A stretch of 40,465 nt of DNA, taken from the NCBI GenBank assembly GCA_030037905.1, contig JASHPX010000014.1, forward strand, positions 1 through 40,465. The letters are read 5' to 3'. Origin of the DNA: Gammaproteobacteria bacterium (GTDB lineage Bacteria > Pseudomonadota > Gammaproteobacteria > Steroidobacterales > Steroidobacteraceae). A program made the position numbers and the translations under genes. Shown here piece after piece: positions 16,622-24,487 of the stretch (within the stretch, counting starts at the first letter, position 1; each line of letters opens with the position of its first letter). The notes beneath the pieces were generated by a model. That model ran no database searches. It was not told the origin of the DNA and saw nothing but the letters and a program-made list of their open reading frames with translations.

Positions 16622-17797
16622 ATGAGCCTCGCAAGGCAGTTCGGTGCCCTCCTGCGCATGAACCTTGCAGGCGTTCCGCAACGCCTCGGACTCGTGTGCA
16701 CCATTGTCGTGGGGGTGACGTGCGCGGTCGGGGTGCTCGTATCCATGCTCGCTATGGGAATGGGAGCCCGACGGGAGGCCATGGGCAATGTGCGTCCCGA
16801 CCGAGCCATTCTAACGAGCCTCGACGCTCCGCGGGCGCTGCCCATACTCAGCAGCATCCCGAAGGACACCGTTGCGCTGATCCGTACGCTGCCCGGCATA
16901 CGACGCAACGCCAGAGGTGAACCGATCGTCGTGGCTGAGTCGCTGGTAGTCATCCCCGTCGTTAGCAAGGCCGATCGGGAGCAGGTAACCGTTCAGATAG
17001 TCGGCGCGACCTCCGGTCTCACCGATTATGCGCCCGAGTTGCATCTCACTTCGGGGCGCGTGTTCCGGCCTGGGTTGCGGGAACTGATCGCGAGCAACAC
17101 GTGCGTGCAGCAATTCCCGGATTTCGCCGTTGGCGACAGGAGGCGCATACGCGGCGGTGAGTGGCTCGTGGTCGGAAACTTCGATCTCGGACGGGTGGAG
17201 GGCGTCTGTACGGTCTACGCGGATGCCGACACCATTCTGTCCAGCTTCGGCCGCACGAATTACAACGAAGTGAATGTGATGCTGCAATCGACTGCGTCCT
17301 TCAGGGACTTGACCACTGCGCTCAACGCAAACCCGACGCTTCGGGTTCGGGCCAGGTCTGAAGCGCAGGTGGTCGCGGATGAAACGCGGCAAGTCAACGG
17401 CATCCTGAACTTTGTCAGCTACTTCGTGGGAGGCATTATGGCGCTGGCAGCAACCATCGGAGCGGCCAACTCGTTGTATGCGATCATCGATAGCCGCCGA
17501 CTCGAGCTGGCCACGCTGCGCGCGATGGGCTTCGGCGGTACATCGATCATTGCATCCGTTCTGTCGGAGTCGATCCTTCTTGCGCTGCCGGGTGCCCTGA
17601 TCGGCGCCCTCTTGGCGCGGTTGCTTTTCAACGGATTGCAAGCCAGCCCTTTTGGAACAACCATTCACCTCGCCGTGACGGCTTCACTGGCTTACCTGGG
17701 TGCCGGCTGGGCCCTCGGCATCGGCGTACTCAGCGGGTTCCTGCCGGCCCTGAGAGCCGCGCATGTACCCGTAGCCGTCGCATTGCAGGCGATATGA
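16622..17797 (+). CDS. ABC transporter permease, MacB/FtsX type (B2)
   Basis: A 391-residue paralogue of B1, partner of A2. It has an N-terminal helix (about 24-45), a periplasmic region and three C-terminal helices ending FLPALRAAHVPVAVAL. Conserved parts shared with B1 include ILNFVSYFVGGIMAL and ELATLRAMGFGG. ATG 16622 is taken because it matches the B1 start and follows A2 by 10 bases; the open frame from 16592 lies inside A2. The next gene is on the opposite strand and convergent. Confidence 0.9.
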   Translation: MSLARQFGALLRMNLAGVPQRLGLVCTIVVGVTCAVGVLVSMLAMGMGARREAMGNVRPDRAILTSLDAPRALPILSSIPKDTVALIRTLPGIRRNARGEPIVVAESLVVIPVVSKADREQVTVQIVGATSGLTDYAPELHLTSGRVFRPGLRELIASNTCVQQFPDFAVGDRRRIRGGEWLVVGNFDLGRVEGVCTVYADADTILSSFGRTNYNEVNVMLQSTASFRDLTTALNANPTLRVRARSEAQVVADETRQVNGILNFVSYFVGGIMALAATIGAANSLYAIIDSRRLELATLRAMGFGGTSIIASVLSESILLALPGALIGALLARLLFNGLQASPFGTTIHLAVTASLAYLGAGWALGIGVLSGFLPALRAAHVPVAVALQAI

Positions 17798-17907
17798 TCG
17801 CCGAGCAGCTGGAATCCGGAGGCGAGGGGTCCGCCCGACGTCGACATGGCTTCGACAGCGGCGCTCGCGTCGCGAATGAACCTCGGGCACCCGATGTGGC
17901 AATGCAG

Positions 17908-18639
17908 TCAGCTGAACGACGGCGGGCGTTTCGATTCGGATCGGAATTTCATCGAGCTGCGATATTTCATCCACGCAAGCGGGACCAGCGCGGGGATCGC
18001 CTTGCTCAAGGTTCGCGCGATCTCTTGCGGAAGCAGCTTCGTCCCAAAGCCGATACCCGCCTCGAGGAACAGCGGCTTGGGTCCGCCTCGGACACCGAAC
18101 CCCACATTGACGAGTGCGACCACGATGCAGAGCAGCAGTATCCCTACTATGGGCCAGCGCAAGGAAATCCGCTGGCGATACGCGAACAATCCGAATCCCA
18201 TGGCCAGCGAAATGGGCAAGATCCAAAGAAAGAGCGCGACCAGGCCGGCGTTGATGTCCGCCGCGAGAACCGCGGAAACTCGAGCATCCTGAGGATGAGG
18301 CCAGATTGCGTGCGTCGCAGCTGCCACCGCCGCCATCAGCCCGATTCCCAAGCCGACGAAGCACACTATCGGTGCAAGCCCATAGGCAACGGGAAAGCGG
18401 TGCGACCAGCTTTGCAGTTCCTCCCGGCTCGCGAACCGTTCGATGATCGCGTCACTCGATCCGATGGCCGCATCGGCCCCGCGTCGTGCCTCCTCAGCCG
18501 ACTCTCCGCGAGCGAGCGCCTGTTCCAGGAGATCACGATGGTGGGCCTCGATCTCGATCTCTGCGCGCTGCGCGTAGCGCCGCGCCACACCGCGCCGCAC
18601 GAGTGCCTCACCGAGGTTCCGAAAACGGCGTTCACTCAT
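17908..18639 (-). CDS. PadR-coupled membrane protein
   Basis: A 243-residue protein. The N-terminal part is helical and charged (MSERRFRNLGEALVRRG, then HHRDLLEQALARGESAEEAR), resembling the prefix segment found on proteins coupled to PadR regulators. It is followed by about four membrane helices (for example GLAPIVCFVGLGIGLMAAV, FLWILPISLAMGFGLFAY, WPIVGILLLCIVVALVNVGF). The function is unknown. The ATG at 18639 overlaps the padR-type gene's end by 8 bases, so the two are translationally coupled. In related arrangements such proteins accompany permeases whose expression PadR controls. Confidence 0.7.
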   Translation of the reverse strand: MSERRFRNLGEALVRRGVARRYAQRAEIEIEAHHRDLLEQALARGESAEEARRGADAAIGSSDAIIERFASREELQSWSHRFPVAYGLAPIVCFVGLGIGLMAAVAAATHAIWPHPQDARVSAVLAADINAGLVALFLWILPISLAMGFGLFAYRQRISLRWPIVGILLLCIVVALVNVGFGVRGGPKPLFLEAGIGFGTKLLPQEIARTLSKAIPALVPLAWMKYRSSMKFRSESKRPPSFS

Positions 18640-18970
18640 GACTCGTCGCCCCCAAAATGAGTTCGACGCCGGCACTGACGTGCCGCCAGTTCTCGATCAG
18701 GCGCTCGAGTCGCCGGCGGCCGCGCGCGGTCACGGCGTAATAGATCCGTGTGCGCCCGTCGACTCGCTCGGAGCGGGCGCGTAGCAGCCCGCGCGCTTCC
18801 AAGGCGTGAAGTGCCGGATAGAGTACACCCTCGCCGAGATCCAGCGCGCCGCGACTGCCGAGCTTGAGCGCCCGAGCGATCTCGTAACCGTACATCTCCT
18901 GCTGCGCGAGTAGCCGCAGCACCACCAGCTCCGGCACGCCGGGCATCAGCGTCGGGATTCTCTCGCCCAC
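18632..18970 (-). CDS. PadR-family transcriptional repressor
   Basis: A 112-residue winged-helix protein with the full PadR pattern: LVVLRLLAQQEMYGYEIAR, GEGVLYPALHALEARGLL and RIYYAVTARGRRRLERL. The GTG at 18970 is the upstream start; the TATAAT of its promoter ends only five bases before it, so translation from GTG would be nearly leaderless. An ATG at 18946 (104 residues) would leave a leader of about 23 bases and is a real alternative. PadR proteins repress their own operons and nearby transporters by binding short dyads; a dyad overlaps this promoter. Confidence 0.9.
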   Translation of the reverse strand: MGERIPTLMPGVPELVVLRLLAQQEMYGYEIARALKLGSRGALDLGEGVLYPALHALEARGLLRARSERVDGRTRIYYAVTARGRRRLERLIENWRHVSAGVELILGATSHE

Positions 18971-18975
18971 GTGCC

Positions 18976-19003
18976 ATTATACCTTGCCAAGCGAGGTATG
19001 CAA
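18976..19003 (-). promoter_or_regulatory. padR promoter with overlapping dyad operator
   Basis: On the minus strand TTGCAT (19003-18998) and a perfect TATAAT (18981-18976) are separated by 16 bases. An inverted repeat ATACCT-N9-AGGTAT at 18979-18999 covers the spacer and part of the -10, where a repressor would block polymerase. It also lies upstream of the degenerate permease module that starts at 19086 on the other strand. Confidence 0.6.
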
Positions 19004-19085
19004 CGCATACGCTCCGCTCGATGTTGCAGCCGGCGCTTCTGTTCGCAGACAGGTCTCCGGTAGAGATGACACGCATGCATACCCA

Positions 19086-20051
19086 ATGAATCGAATCGTG
19101 CTGGACGCCCTGCGCCGGCGGTGGTTACGGACCCTGCTCGTGGGGCTGTCCACGCTGATCGCGTTCGTGCTGCTCGGCTTCTTTCTGGCAATTCGCCACG
19201 GATTTGCGACCGGACTGACGCAGGTGGGTGCTGATCTGCTGCTGCTCGAGCCAGTCGCCGGCAGCTCTCGGCTGACGATCGCGGTGTTGTCGGCCGTAAG
19301 ATCTTTCCCCGGAGTACGCTCAGCCGTTGGAGATCGACAGCGTGCTCGGCAAGCGCCGCGGCGTAAGCCCGTCGAGCGATGTCAACCTGCACCTCGAATA
19401 CATTCGCCGCTGGGCACATGACGATTTCATCGACTTTATGTTCGTGCGGGTAGAGGAAGCGCAACAGGCCGATGCAATGGCCCGCGCAATCGAGCTGAAA
19501 TTTGTCAATAGCGCGACGCCGCTGAGCACGCAGAGCTTCGAGTCGCTGCTGCAGGGGATGGCCGAGCGACTCGCCGATGTCAACGCACTGACCTTCGTGG
19601 TCATCGGGGCGAGCCTGTTCGGTCTGTTCCTCATCTGTTTCAATACTTTGATCCATTCGGTATCGGAGCGGTTGGGGGAGTTTGCGCTGCTGAGGGCGGT
19701 TGGATTCGCTCCGCGGCGGCTCATAGGAATGGTGTTTCTCGAGGCGCTAGTTGTGATCGTCCCCGCCGCCTCCGTTGGCACGCTCTGCGCCCTGCTCGTC
19801 ATCCGGGCATTCGCCGGGCAGAAACTGAACCTTCCGGGCATCATGCTGACACCCGCCGCAGTGGCGCAGTGCGCGCTCACCGCGCTTGGGCTCGCGATCC
19901 TCTCTTCGGTGTTGCCCGGGCTGCGGATCGTGCGTATGAACTGCGCCCGGGCGCTGCGCAAGGGGCCCTCGGCATGGGATTGATCGGAGGACTGTATCCG
20001 GCCCTGCGGGCCGCGCGTCTGCCGATCGCGGCGGCCTTGAAGGACATTTGA
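19086..20051 (+). pseudogene. Collapsed third permease module (A3 with tail of B3)
   Basis: Three permease pieces lie in order. Bases 19086 to about 19325 encode an N-terminal helix (LLVGLSTLIAFVLLGFFLAI) and the start of the extracytoplasmic domain, up to FPGVRSA. About 19321-19983, in the next frame, encodes the end of that domain and all three FtsX helices (LGEFALLRAVGFAPRRLIGM). Bases 19974-20051, in a third frame, encode only the last 25 residues of a B-type permease (MGLIGGLYPALRAARLPIAA). Compared with A1/A2 (380 residues) roughly 130 codons of the middle are missing, and nearly all of B3. Two deletions, each with an out-of-frame junction, explain this. Not expected to give a working transporter. 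Confidence 0.8.
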
Positions 20052-20063
20052 GATCGTGCCTGA

Positions 20064-21167
20064 CTACTCAGCGCCCCTGCGCGTCTCGACGTGGTGGTCG
20101 ATCCAGGCGATCAGCAGGTCCGCGATCTGGTTGCTGTTCTTGTCCTGCATCAGCATGTGGCTGTTGCCTTTGATGCCGAGGTCGGGCAAGTGCATCATCT
20201 CGGCATCTCCGCCGGCCTGCTCGAGCTGCGCGACGAACCTGTTGCAGCTCTCGAAGGCGCCCATCCAGTTGAGGGGCTTCGTCACATCGGCGAGGTGATC
20301 GCCGAACATGACGAGCGTCGGGATCTTTGCGAGCTTTGCGAGCTGCGCCTGCGTGAGAGGCGGGCAGCCCGTCTCGATCGTGACGAGCCCTCGAATGCCC
20401 GTGGGATCGATGAGGGCCGCTTGCTCGGGAAAGAAGCCGGATTCCGAGTGCCCCACGAGGATCGCTCCGTGCAGCTTCACACCAAGAGCCGCCATCTGCG
20501 TCCAGGTCGGATTCGCGTTCTGCGGCAGTGTCGAGTTGAGGTCCGGGATCATCTGCTTGTAGAGCTCGTCCACGGCCTCGAGCGGGAACTGCTCATCGGG
20601 GAACGCCTCGCCGAACTTGGGGCCGAAGCGGAACACCGTCCAGGCGAGCTGGTGGGTCGCATCGAGGATCGCCGGCATGCGTGCACTGGCAAGCGTCCCC
20701 GCGCGCACCGCGCTGAAGTCCGACGGATCAAAGCCTGAGCGGGCGCGGGAAACCTGGTCCACCAGGTAGACCGAGCGACCCTTGCGAAGGAAGTACTCGC
20801 TCCAGCCCATGCGTCCATCGGGGGTCGTCTCCCAGGTCTTGCTGCTCAGGCAGCAGCCATGCACGAACACGACCGGCACGTGCCGAGCGCCCGCCATCGG
20901 GATCTGGTACTGCACGTACATCTGATTGACGGTGATATCGCCGGTCTGCGCCGGGGCGGGGCCGTTCGAGGGCTGGCTCACGGTCTTGGTGACGCCGCCG
21001 ACGAAGAAGCTGCCCTGCTCCTTCAGGACGAGTGGCCCTGTGAGTTGCGCAAAGGCCGGCGGCGCTGCAAGCAGCGCAGCGGCGGCGCACACGCGCAGCG
21101 CGATGAGGAGTCTTCCGTCGCCGGACAGCCCGAATGGTCGCCTGATCGTGCCGAGGTGAACGCGCAT
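20064..21167 (-). CDS. Exported alpha/beta-hydrolase esterase
   Basis: A 367-residue hydrolase. It has a signal peptide with likely cleavage after AFA (residue 40), the oxyanion motif VHGCCLSSKTWE near residues 92-103, the nucleophile elbow GHSESG with Ser near 241, an acidic residue in VMFGDHLAD and a histidine in GNSHMLMQD. The CC pair beside the oxyanion hole is uncommon. ATG 21167 is chosen since AGGAGGT lies eight bases upstream. Substrate unknown; periplasmic or secreted. The 289 bases between its start and tRNA-Gln show no further gene. Confidence 0.85.
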   Translation of the reverse strand: MRVHLGTIRRPFGLSGDGRLLIALRVCAAAALLAAPPAFAQLTGPLVLKEQGSFFVGGVTKTVSQPSNGPAPAQTGDITVNQMYVQYQIPMAGARHVPVVFVHGCCLSSKTWETTPDGRMGWSEYFLRKGRSVYLVDQVSRARSGFDPSDFSAVRAGTLASARMPAILDATHQLAWTVFRFGPKFGEAFPDEQFPLEAVDELYKQMIPDLNSTLPQNANPTWTQMAALGVKLHGAILVGHSESGFFPEQAALIDPTGIRGLVTIETGCPPLTQAQLAKLAKIPTLVMFGDHLADVTKPLNWMGAFESCNRFVAQLEQAGGDAEMMHLPDLGIKGNSHMLMQDKNSNQIADLLIAWIDHHVETRRGAE

Positions 21168-21456
21168 GAGCTGTACCTCCTGTAGTAGCTGCCATGGCGC
21201 TGAAATTGATCGACGTGTCGGCGGCAGAACTTCTGATTGAGCCCTGCATCGCCGCAGTTTCACCTGATCGCACTCCCAAATTCGGCAACGGCCGAATCCG
21301 GGCTTGCTTGTGGCGATGCGGCTACTGATGGTCCTCTCGCCGCCGGTGGTATCTCTTCGGATTCGTCATCGTCCTAACGACCGTCCGTCCATTTATACCA
21401 TGTCGCTTGCATGGTGCACCGCATTCAGCCCGCCGGTGTCTTCGCCGATGCTGAAA

Positions 21457-21530
21457 TGGCTGGGGGACTAGGATTCGAACCTAGGTTAACGGAGTCAGAG
21501 TCCGCTGTCCTACCACTGGACGATCCCCCA
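21457..21530 (-). tRNA. tRNA-Gln, anticodon CUG
   Basis: Read on the minus strand this is 74 bases including encoded CCA. A 7-bp acceptor stem (TGGGGGA with TCCCCCA), discriminator G, an anticodon loop CTCTGAC giving CUG at 34-36, and a T-arm with GTTCGAATCC are all in place. The T/Gln-style 5' TGGGG start is typical for tRNA-Gln. It lies downstream of rpsI on the same strand beyond a long hairpin. Confidence 0.95.
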
Positions 21531-21589
21531 GTAACACAGTGCAGGCGCCGGGGCTGGCCATCCCCGCGCTGCAAGGATACGGATTACGT

Positions 21590-21656
21590 TGGAGGTATCC
21601 AACCCTCCTGAAGATGTTCGTCAGATGAACATCTTCAGGAGGGTTGGATACCTCCA
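21590..21656 (-). terminator. Perfect 30-bp hairpin after rpsI
   Basis: Arms 21590-21619 and 21627-21656 are perfect complements around a 7-base loop. It sits between the rpsI stop and tRNA-Gln, so it probably ends the rplM-rpsI message, but no U-tract follows on the minus strand (aacgtaatcc). Longer than a normal intrinsic terminator. Confidence 0.8.
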
Positions 21657-21677
21657 GTGCAGTACGTCTCCTTGAAC

Positions 21678-21713
21678 GGCGGCCCAGGCGGCCCCGGCGG
21701 CCCAGGTGGCCCG
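21678..21713. repeat. Four 9-bp GC repeats after rpsI
   Basis: GGCGGCCCA-type units occur four times in tandem, starting three bases beyond the rpsI stop codon (21717-21719). Non-coding on the rpsI strand. Confidence 0.8.
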
Positions 21714-21716
21714 ATG

Positions 21717-22109
21717 CTAGCGCTTCGAGTACTGGGGTCCGCGCCGCGCCTTGCGCCGGCCGACCTTCTTGCGCTCCACCTCGCGGGCATCCCGCGTCAC
21801 GAAACCTGCCTGTCGCAGCGGCTTGCGCAGCGTCTCGTCGTAACGTATCAGAGCGCGCGCTATGCCGTGACGGATGGCGCCGGCCTGCCCGGTGATGCCC
21901 CCGCCGTCCACGTGCGCCACGATGTCGAACTTGTCGGCGAGCTGCACCGTCTCGAGTGGTTGGCGCACGATCATGCGCCCGGTCTCACGGCCAAAAAACT
22001 CCTCGAGCGGCCGATCGTTGACGGTGATGTGACCGGTGCCCGGCTGCAGGTAAACGCGCGCCGTCGAGGTCTTGCGCCGGCCGGTGCCATAATGTGAATT
22101 CTCTGGCAT
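21717..22109 (-). CDS. rpsI: 30S ribosomal protein S9
   Basis: S9 binds 16S rRNA in the head of the small subunit, and its C-terminal tail reaches the P-site tRNA. The 130-residue product has the family start [14 protein letters not shown], the [19 protein letters not shown] segment and the invariant basic C-terminus [18 protein letters not shown]. Full length, with no oddities. It lies 38 bases after rplM and forms the conserved rplM-rpsI operon. Confidence 0.98.
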   Translation of the reverse strand: MPENSHYGTGRRKTSTARVYLQPGTGHITVNDRPLEEFFGRETGRMIVRQPLETVQLADKFDIVAHVDGGGITGQAGAIRHGIARALIRYDETLRKPLRQAGFVTRDAREVERKKVGRRKARRGPQYSKR

Positions 22110-22147
22110 ATCCCTTGAACCCCGTCTCGCGTGAGCCGTATCTCGCG

Positions 22148-22576
22148 TCAGATCTGCAGCGGCTTGGGCTGCTGCGCGCCGTGCGGATGCTTGTCGCCGG
22201 CGAACACATGCAGCTTGCGCAGCATGCGCCGCCCGAGCGTCGTCTTGGGCAACATGCCCTTGACCGCGAATTCTATCGCCCGCTCCGGATGTTCCTGCAG
22301 CAGCTTGCCGAGCGCGATCGACTTGAGATTGCCGAGGTAGCCCGTGTGGTGGTGGTAGAACTTATCGTCGAGCTTGTTGCCGGTCACCGCGATCTTCTCG
22401 GCGTGCAGCACGACGATGTGATCGCCCATGTCCACGTGTGGGCTGTAGTTGGCCTTGTGCTTGCCCTTCAGTCGCAAGGCAATCTGCGACGCGAGCCGGC
22501 CGAGCGTCTTGCCGCTGGCATCCACGACGTACCAATTCCCGCGCTCGGTCGCGGGCTTTGCGAACTGCGTCTGCAT
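22148..22576 (-). CDS. rplM: 50S ribosomal protein L13
   Basis: L13 is an early-assembling large-subunit protein that binds 23S rRNA. The 142-residue product is full length, with [19 protein letters not shown] at the N-terminus, [18 protein letters not shown] in the middle and [20 protein letters not shown] near the end. GGAG lies four bases before ATG 22576. It is the first gene of the rplM-rpsI operon, with a good promoter at 22630-22658. Confidence 0.98.
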   Translation of the reverse strand: MQTQFAKPATERGNWYVVDASGKTLGRLASQIALRLKGKHKANYSPHVDMGDHIVVLHAEKIAVTGNKLDDKFYHHHTGYLGNLKSIALGKLLQEHPERAIEFAVKGMLPKTTLGRRMLRKLHVFAGDKHPHGAQQPKPLQI

Positions 22577-22629
22577 GATCTCCGGGTCTTCCGGCGCGCG
22601 CGGGCGGACCGCCTTTGGAAGGGCGCGGA

Positions 22630-22658
22630 AGTGTACTCAAGGATCACCACCATTGCAA
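22630..22658 (-). promoter_or_regulatory. rplM-rpsI promoter
   Basis: On the minus strand TTGCAA (22658-22653) and TACACT (22635-22630) are separated by exactly 17 bases. The predicted leader to the rplM start is about 47 bases. Confidence 0.6.
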
Positions 22659-22784
22659 AAGCGTACCGCGCGTGCCCGTGGCCGCCCCTGCCCGTCCTGC
22701 ACCCGCCCCTGGCACCCGCAGCCGCGGCCGCACCCGCAGCCCGCGCCGCTTCGCAGCATGAGGCGCGCGCAGCTCTGAGGCATA

Positions 22785-22790
22785 TATAAT
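22785..22790 (+). promoter_or_regulatory. -10 element of coq7
   Basis: A perfect TATAAT stands six bases before the first coq7 ATG. The -35 region is GC-rich and has no good match. The transcript would begin at or within a few bases of that ATG, so either coq7 is leaderless or the second ATG (22806) is used. Confidence 0.45.
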
Positions 22791-22796
22791 CCCTCC

Positions 22797-23426
22797 ATGC
22801 CAGCCATGAGTCTGGTGGACCAGCTGCTCGTCGTTGCCGATGAGACGCTGCGCACTCTGTTCGCGCCGGCGCAGAGTGCCCGTGTGCTGCCCCTGCCCCC
22901 CGATGTACCGCTCACCGAGCCGGAGAAGCGCCATATCGCGGGCCTCATGCGTATCAATCATGCCGGTGAGGTCGCCGCGCAGGGGCTGTATCGCGGCCAG
23001 TCGCTCCTGTCACGCAGGGAGGCGACGCGGGAATTCCTGCGGCGTGCCGCTCGCGAGGAGGGCGATCATCTTGCCTGGTGTGAGACGCGACTGGAGGAGC
23101 TCGGCTCGCATCCGAGCCGCCTGAACGCCCTCTGGTATCTCGGCTCCTTCGCAATCGGCGCCGCGGCTGCAGCTCTGGGGGACGAGGTGAGCCTGGGATT
23201 CGTCAGCGAGACCGAGCGGCAGGTCGAAGGCCATCTCGCGTCCCATCTGGAGCGCCTGCCGGTCGGCGATGTCCGCTCCCGCCAGATCCTCCAGCAAATG
23301 AAATCGGATGAGACCGGCCATGCCCAATCCGCCCGCTCACACGGGGGGAGCGACCTGCCCGAGCCAATCCCGTGGCTGATGCGCTCGGTTGCCCGGCTGA
23401 TGACCAGCAGTGCCTACTGGATCTGA
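22797..23426 (+). CDS. coq7: Demethoxyubiquinone hydroxylase (Coq7/UbiF-type di-iron)
   Basis: Coq7 performs the penultimate step of aerobic ubiquinone synthesis, hydroxylating the demethoxy-quinone ring at the inner membrane. The 209-residue product has the family's two carboxylate-histidine repeats: MRINHAGEVAAQGLY with AREEGDHLAWCE, and EVSLGFVSETERQVEGHL with MKSDETGHA. Hydrophobic stretches (WYLGSFAIGAAAAALG, and the C-terminus) fit the interfacial membrane association of the family. ATG 22797 or 22806 may be the start. Divergent from rplM. Confidence 0.95.
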   Translation: MPAMSLVDQLLVVADETLRTLFAPAQSARVLPLPPDVPLTEPEKRHIAGLMRINHAGEVAAQGLYRGQSLLSRREATREFLRRAAREEGDHLAWCETRLEELGSHPSRLNALWYLGSFAIGAAAAALGDEVSLGFVSETERQVEGHLASHLERLPVGDVRSRQILQQMKSDETGHAQSARSHGGSDLPEPIPWLMRSVARLMTSSAYWI

Positions 23427-23451
23427 TCTGCAACACCACACCCGGCTCAAC

Positions 23452-23481
23452 CTCGGCCGGCGCGCTCTCGGCCGGCGCGCT
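23452..23481. repeat. 15-bp tandem repeat after coq7
   Basis: CTCGGCCGGCGCGCT occurs twice head to tail (23452-23466, 23467-23481) with a partial third copy. It starts 26 bases after the coq7 stop, in the 223-base gap before the crp-like gene. Confidence 0.8.
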
Positions 23482-23649
23482 CTCGGCGAGCCCGCCTTCG
23501 GCCGGATTGCCTCGGCCAAGCGCCGCAAGGCTGCCGAACCGTGACGCAACCCGCATTCTGTTGCGCGCGTCTCTTGCAGCCGACAGGCTTTATGTAATAA
23601 ATAGCGCCACCGTCCGGAATATGGATAACGACAGGGGCAGTCCAACACC

Positions 23650-24414
23650 ATGGAAGAGAATGTCAGACCGCTGAGCGACATTCCTGCGATCAACCGATTT
23701 CTGAGCTACTGCCGCATCCGCACGGTGCCCTCGAAGACCGTGCTGATCCACGCGGGCGATCTGCCCGACGTGCTGTACTACGTCATCAACGGCTCCGTCG
23801 AGGTGATGATCGAGGACGAGGAAGGCAATGAGATGGTGCTCGCCTACCTCAACAAAGGTCAGTTCTTCGGGGAGATGGGCCTGTTCCACGAGCAACCGAC
23901 GCGTAGCGCCTGGGTGCGCACGCGCAGCGCCTGCGAGCTGGCTGAAATGACGTATCCTCGCTTCCGCCAGGTGGCCACCGAGAGCCCCGGGCTGATCTTC
24001 GAGCTCGCCACCCAGCTCGCCACGCGTCTGGACCGCACCAACCGCAAGCTGGGCGACCTGGCCTTCGTCGACGTCACCGGCCGCGTCGCGCATGCCATCA
24101 ATAATCTGTGCGAGGAGCCCGATGCGATGACGCATCCGGAGGGCATGCAGATCAAGGTATCCCGTCAGGAGCTGTCGCGCCTGGTGGGCTGCTCGCGCGA
24201 GATGGCGGGACGGGTGCTGAAGGTTCTGGAAGAGCAGGGCCTGCTGCGTGCCACCGGCAAGACCATAGTGGTCTTCAATGCGCGGCCGAAGATGAAGACC
24301 CGCCCGGTGATCGTGCCCGCGCGCGCTACCGGCGCCGGCCCGACCGCACTGGCTGGCCTTGCGGCCAGGACTGCCGAGCGCCCCAAGGCCGCATTCGCCG
24401 ACGAAGACGATTAG
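23650..24414 (+). CDS. crp: CRP/Vfr-type cyclic nucleotide-responsive regulator
   Basis: A 254-residue regulator closest in pattern to Pseudomonas Vfr and Xanthomonas Clp. The cyclic-nucleotide-binding barrel includes FGEMGLF and the phosphate-binding Arg-Ser in TRSAWVR. The dimerisation helix follows, with RLDRTNRKLGDLAF (Thr present; the next residue is Asn where E. coli has Ser). The DNA-binding domain holds RQELSRLVGCSREMAGRVLK. About 45 residues follow the usual end (VVFNARPK), an Ala/Thr/Arg-rich extension absent from Vfr. Binds cAMP or, as in Clp, possibly c-di-GMP; the ligand cannot be told from sequence. Monocistronic; convergent with rpe. Confidence 0.93.
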   Translation: MEENVRPLSDIPAINRFLSYCRIRTVPSKTVLIHAGDLPDVLYYVINGSVEVMIEDEEGNEMVLAYLNKGQFFGEMGLFHEQPTRSAWVRTRSACELAEMTYPRFRQVATESPGLIFELATQLATRLDRTNRKLGDLAFVDVTGRVAHAINNLCEEPDAMTHPEGMQIKVSRQELSRLVGCSREMAGRVLKVLEEQGLLRATGKTIVVFNARPKMKTRPVIVPARATGAGPTALAGLAARTAERPKAAFADEDD

Positions 24415-24416
24415 CC

Positions 24417-24461
24417 GCGCTCAACCGCGCAGCGCTCAACCGCGCAGCGCTCAACCGCGTG
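24417..24461. repeat. Three 15-bp tandem repeats after crp
   Basis: GCGCTCAACCGCGCA is repeated at 24417, 24432 and 24447 (the last imperfect), beginning two bases after the crp stop and filling most of the gap to the convergent rpe stop. Confidence 0.85.
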
Positions 24462-24487
24462 CAGCGCAGCCGCGCTCAGCGCAGTGC

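Noticed and set aside
21411-21611. A 66-residue plus-strand frame containing GFEPRLTESESAVLPLDD
   Set aside because: It is the antisense of tRNA-Gln. Frames with this sequence are a known mis-annotation over tRNA genes.
24417-24461. CRISPR-like repeats
   Set aside because: Units are contiguous with no spacers, and there are no cas genes in the window.
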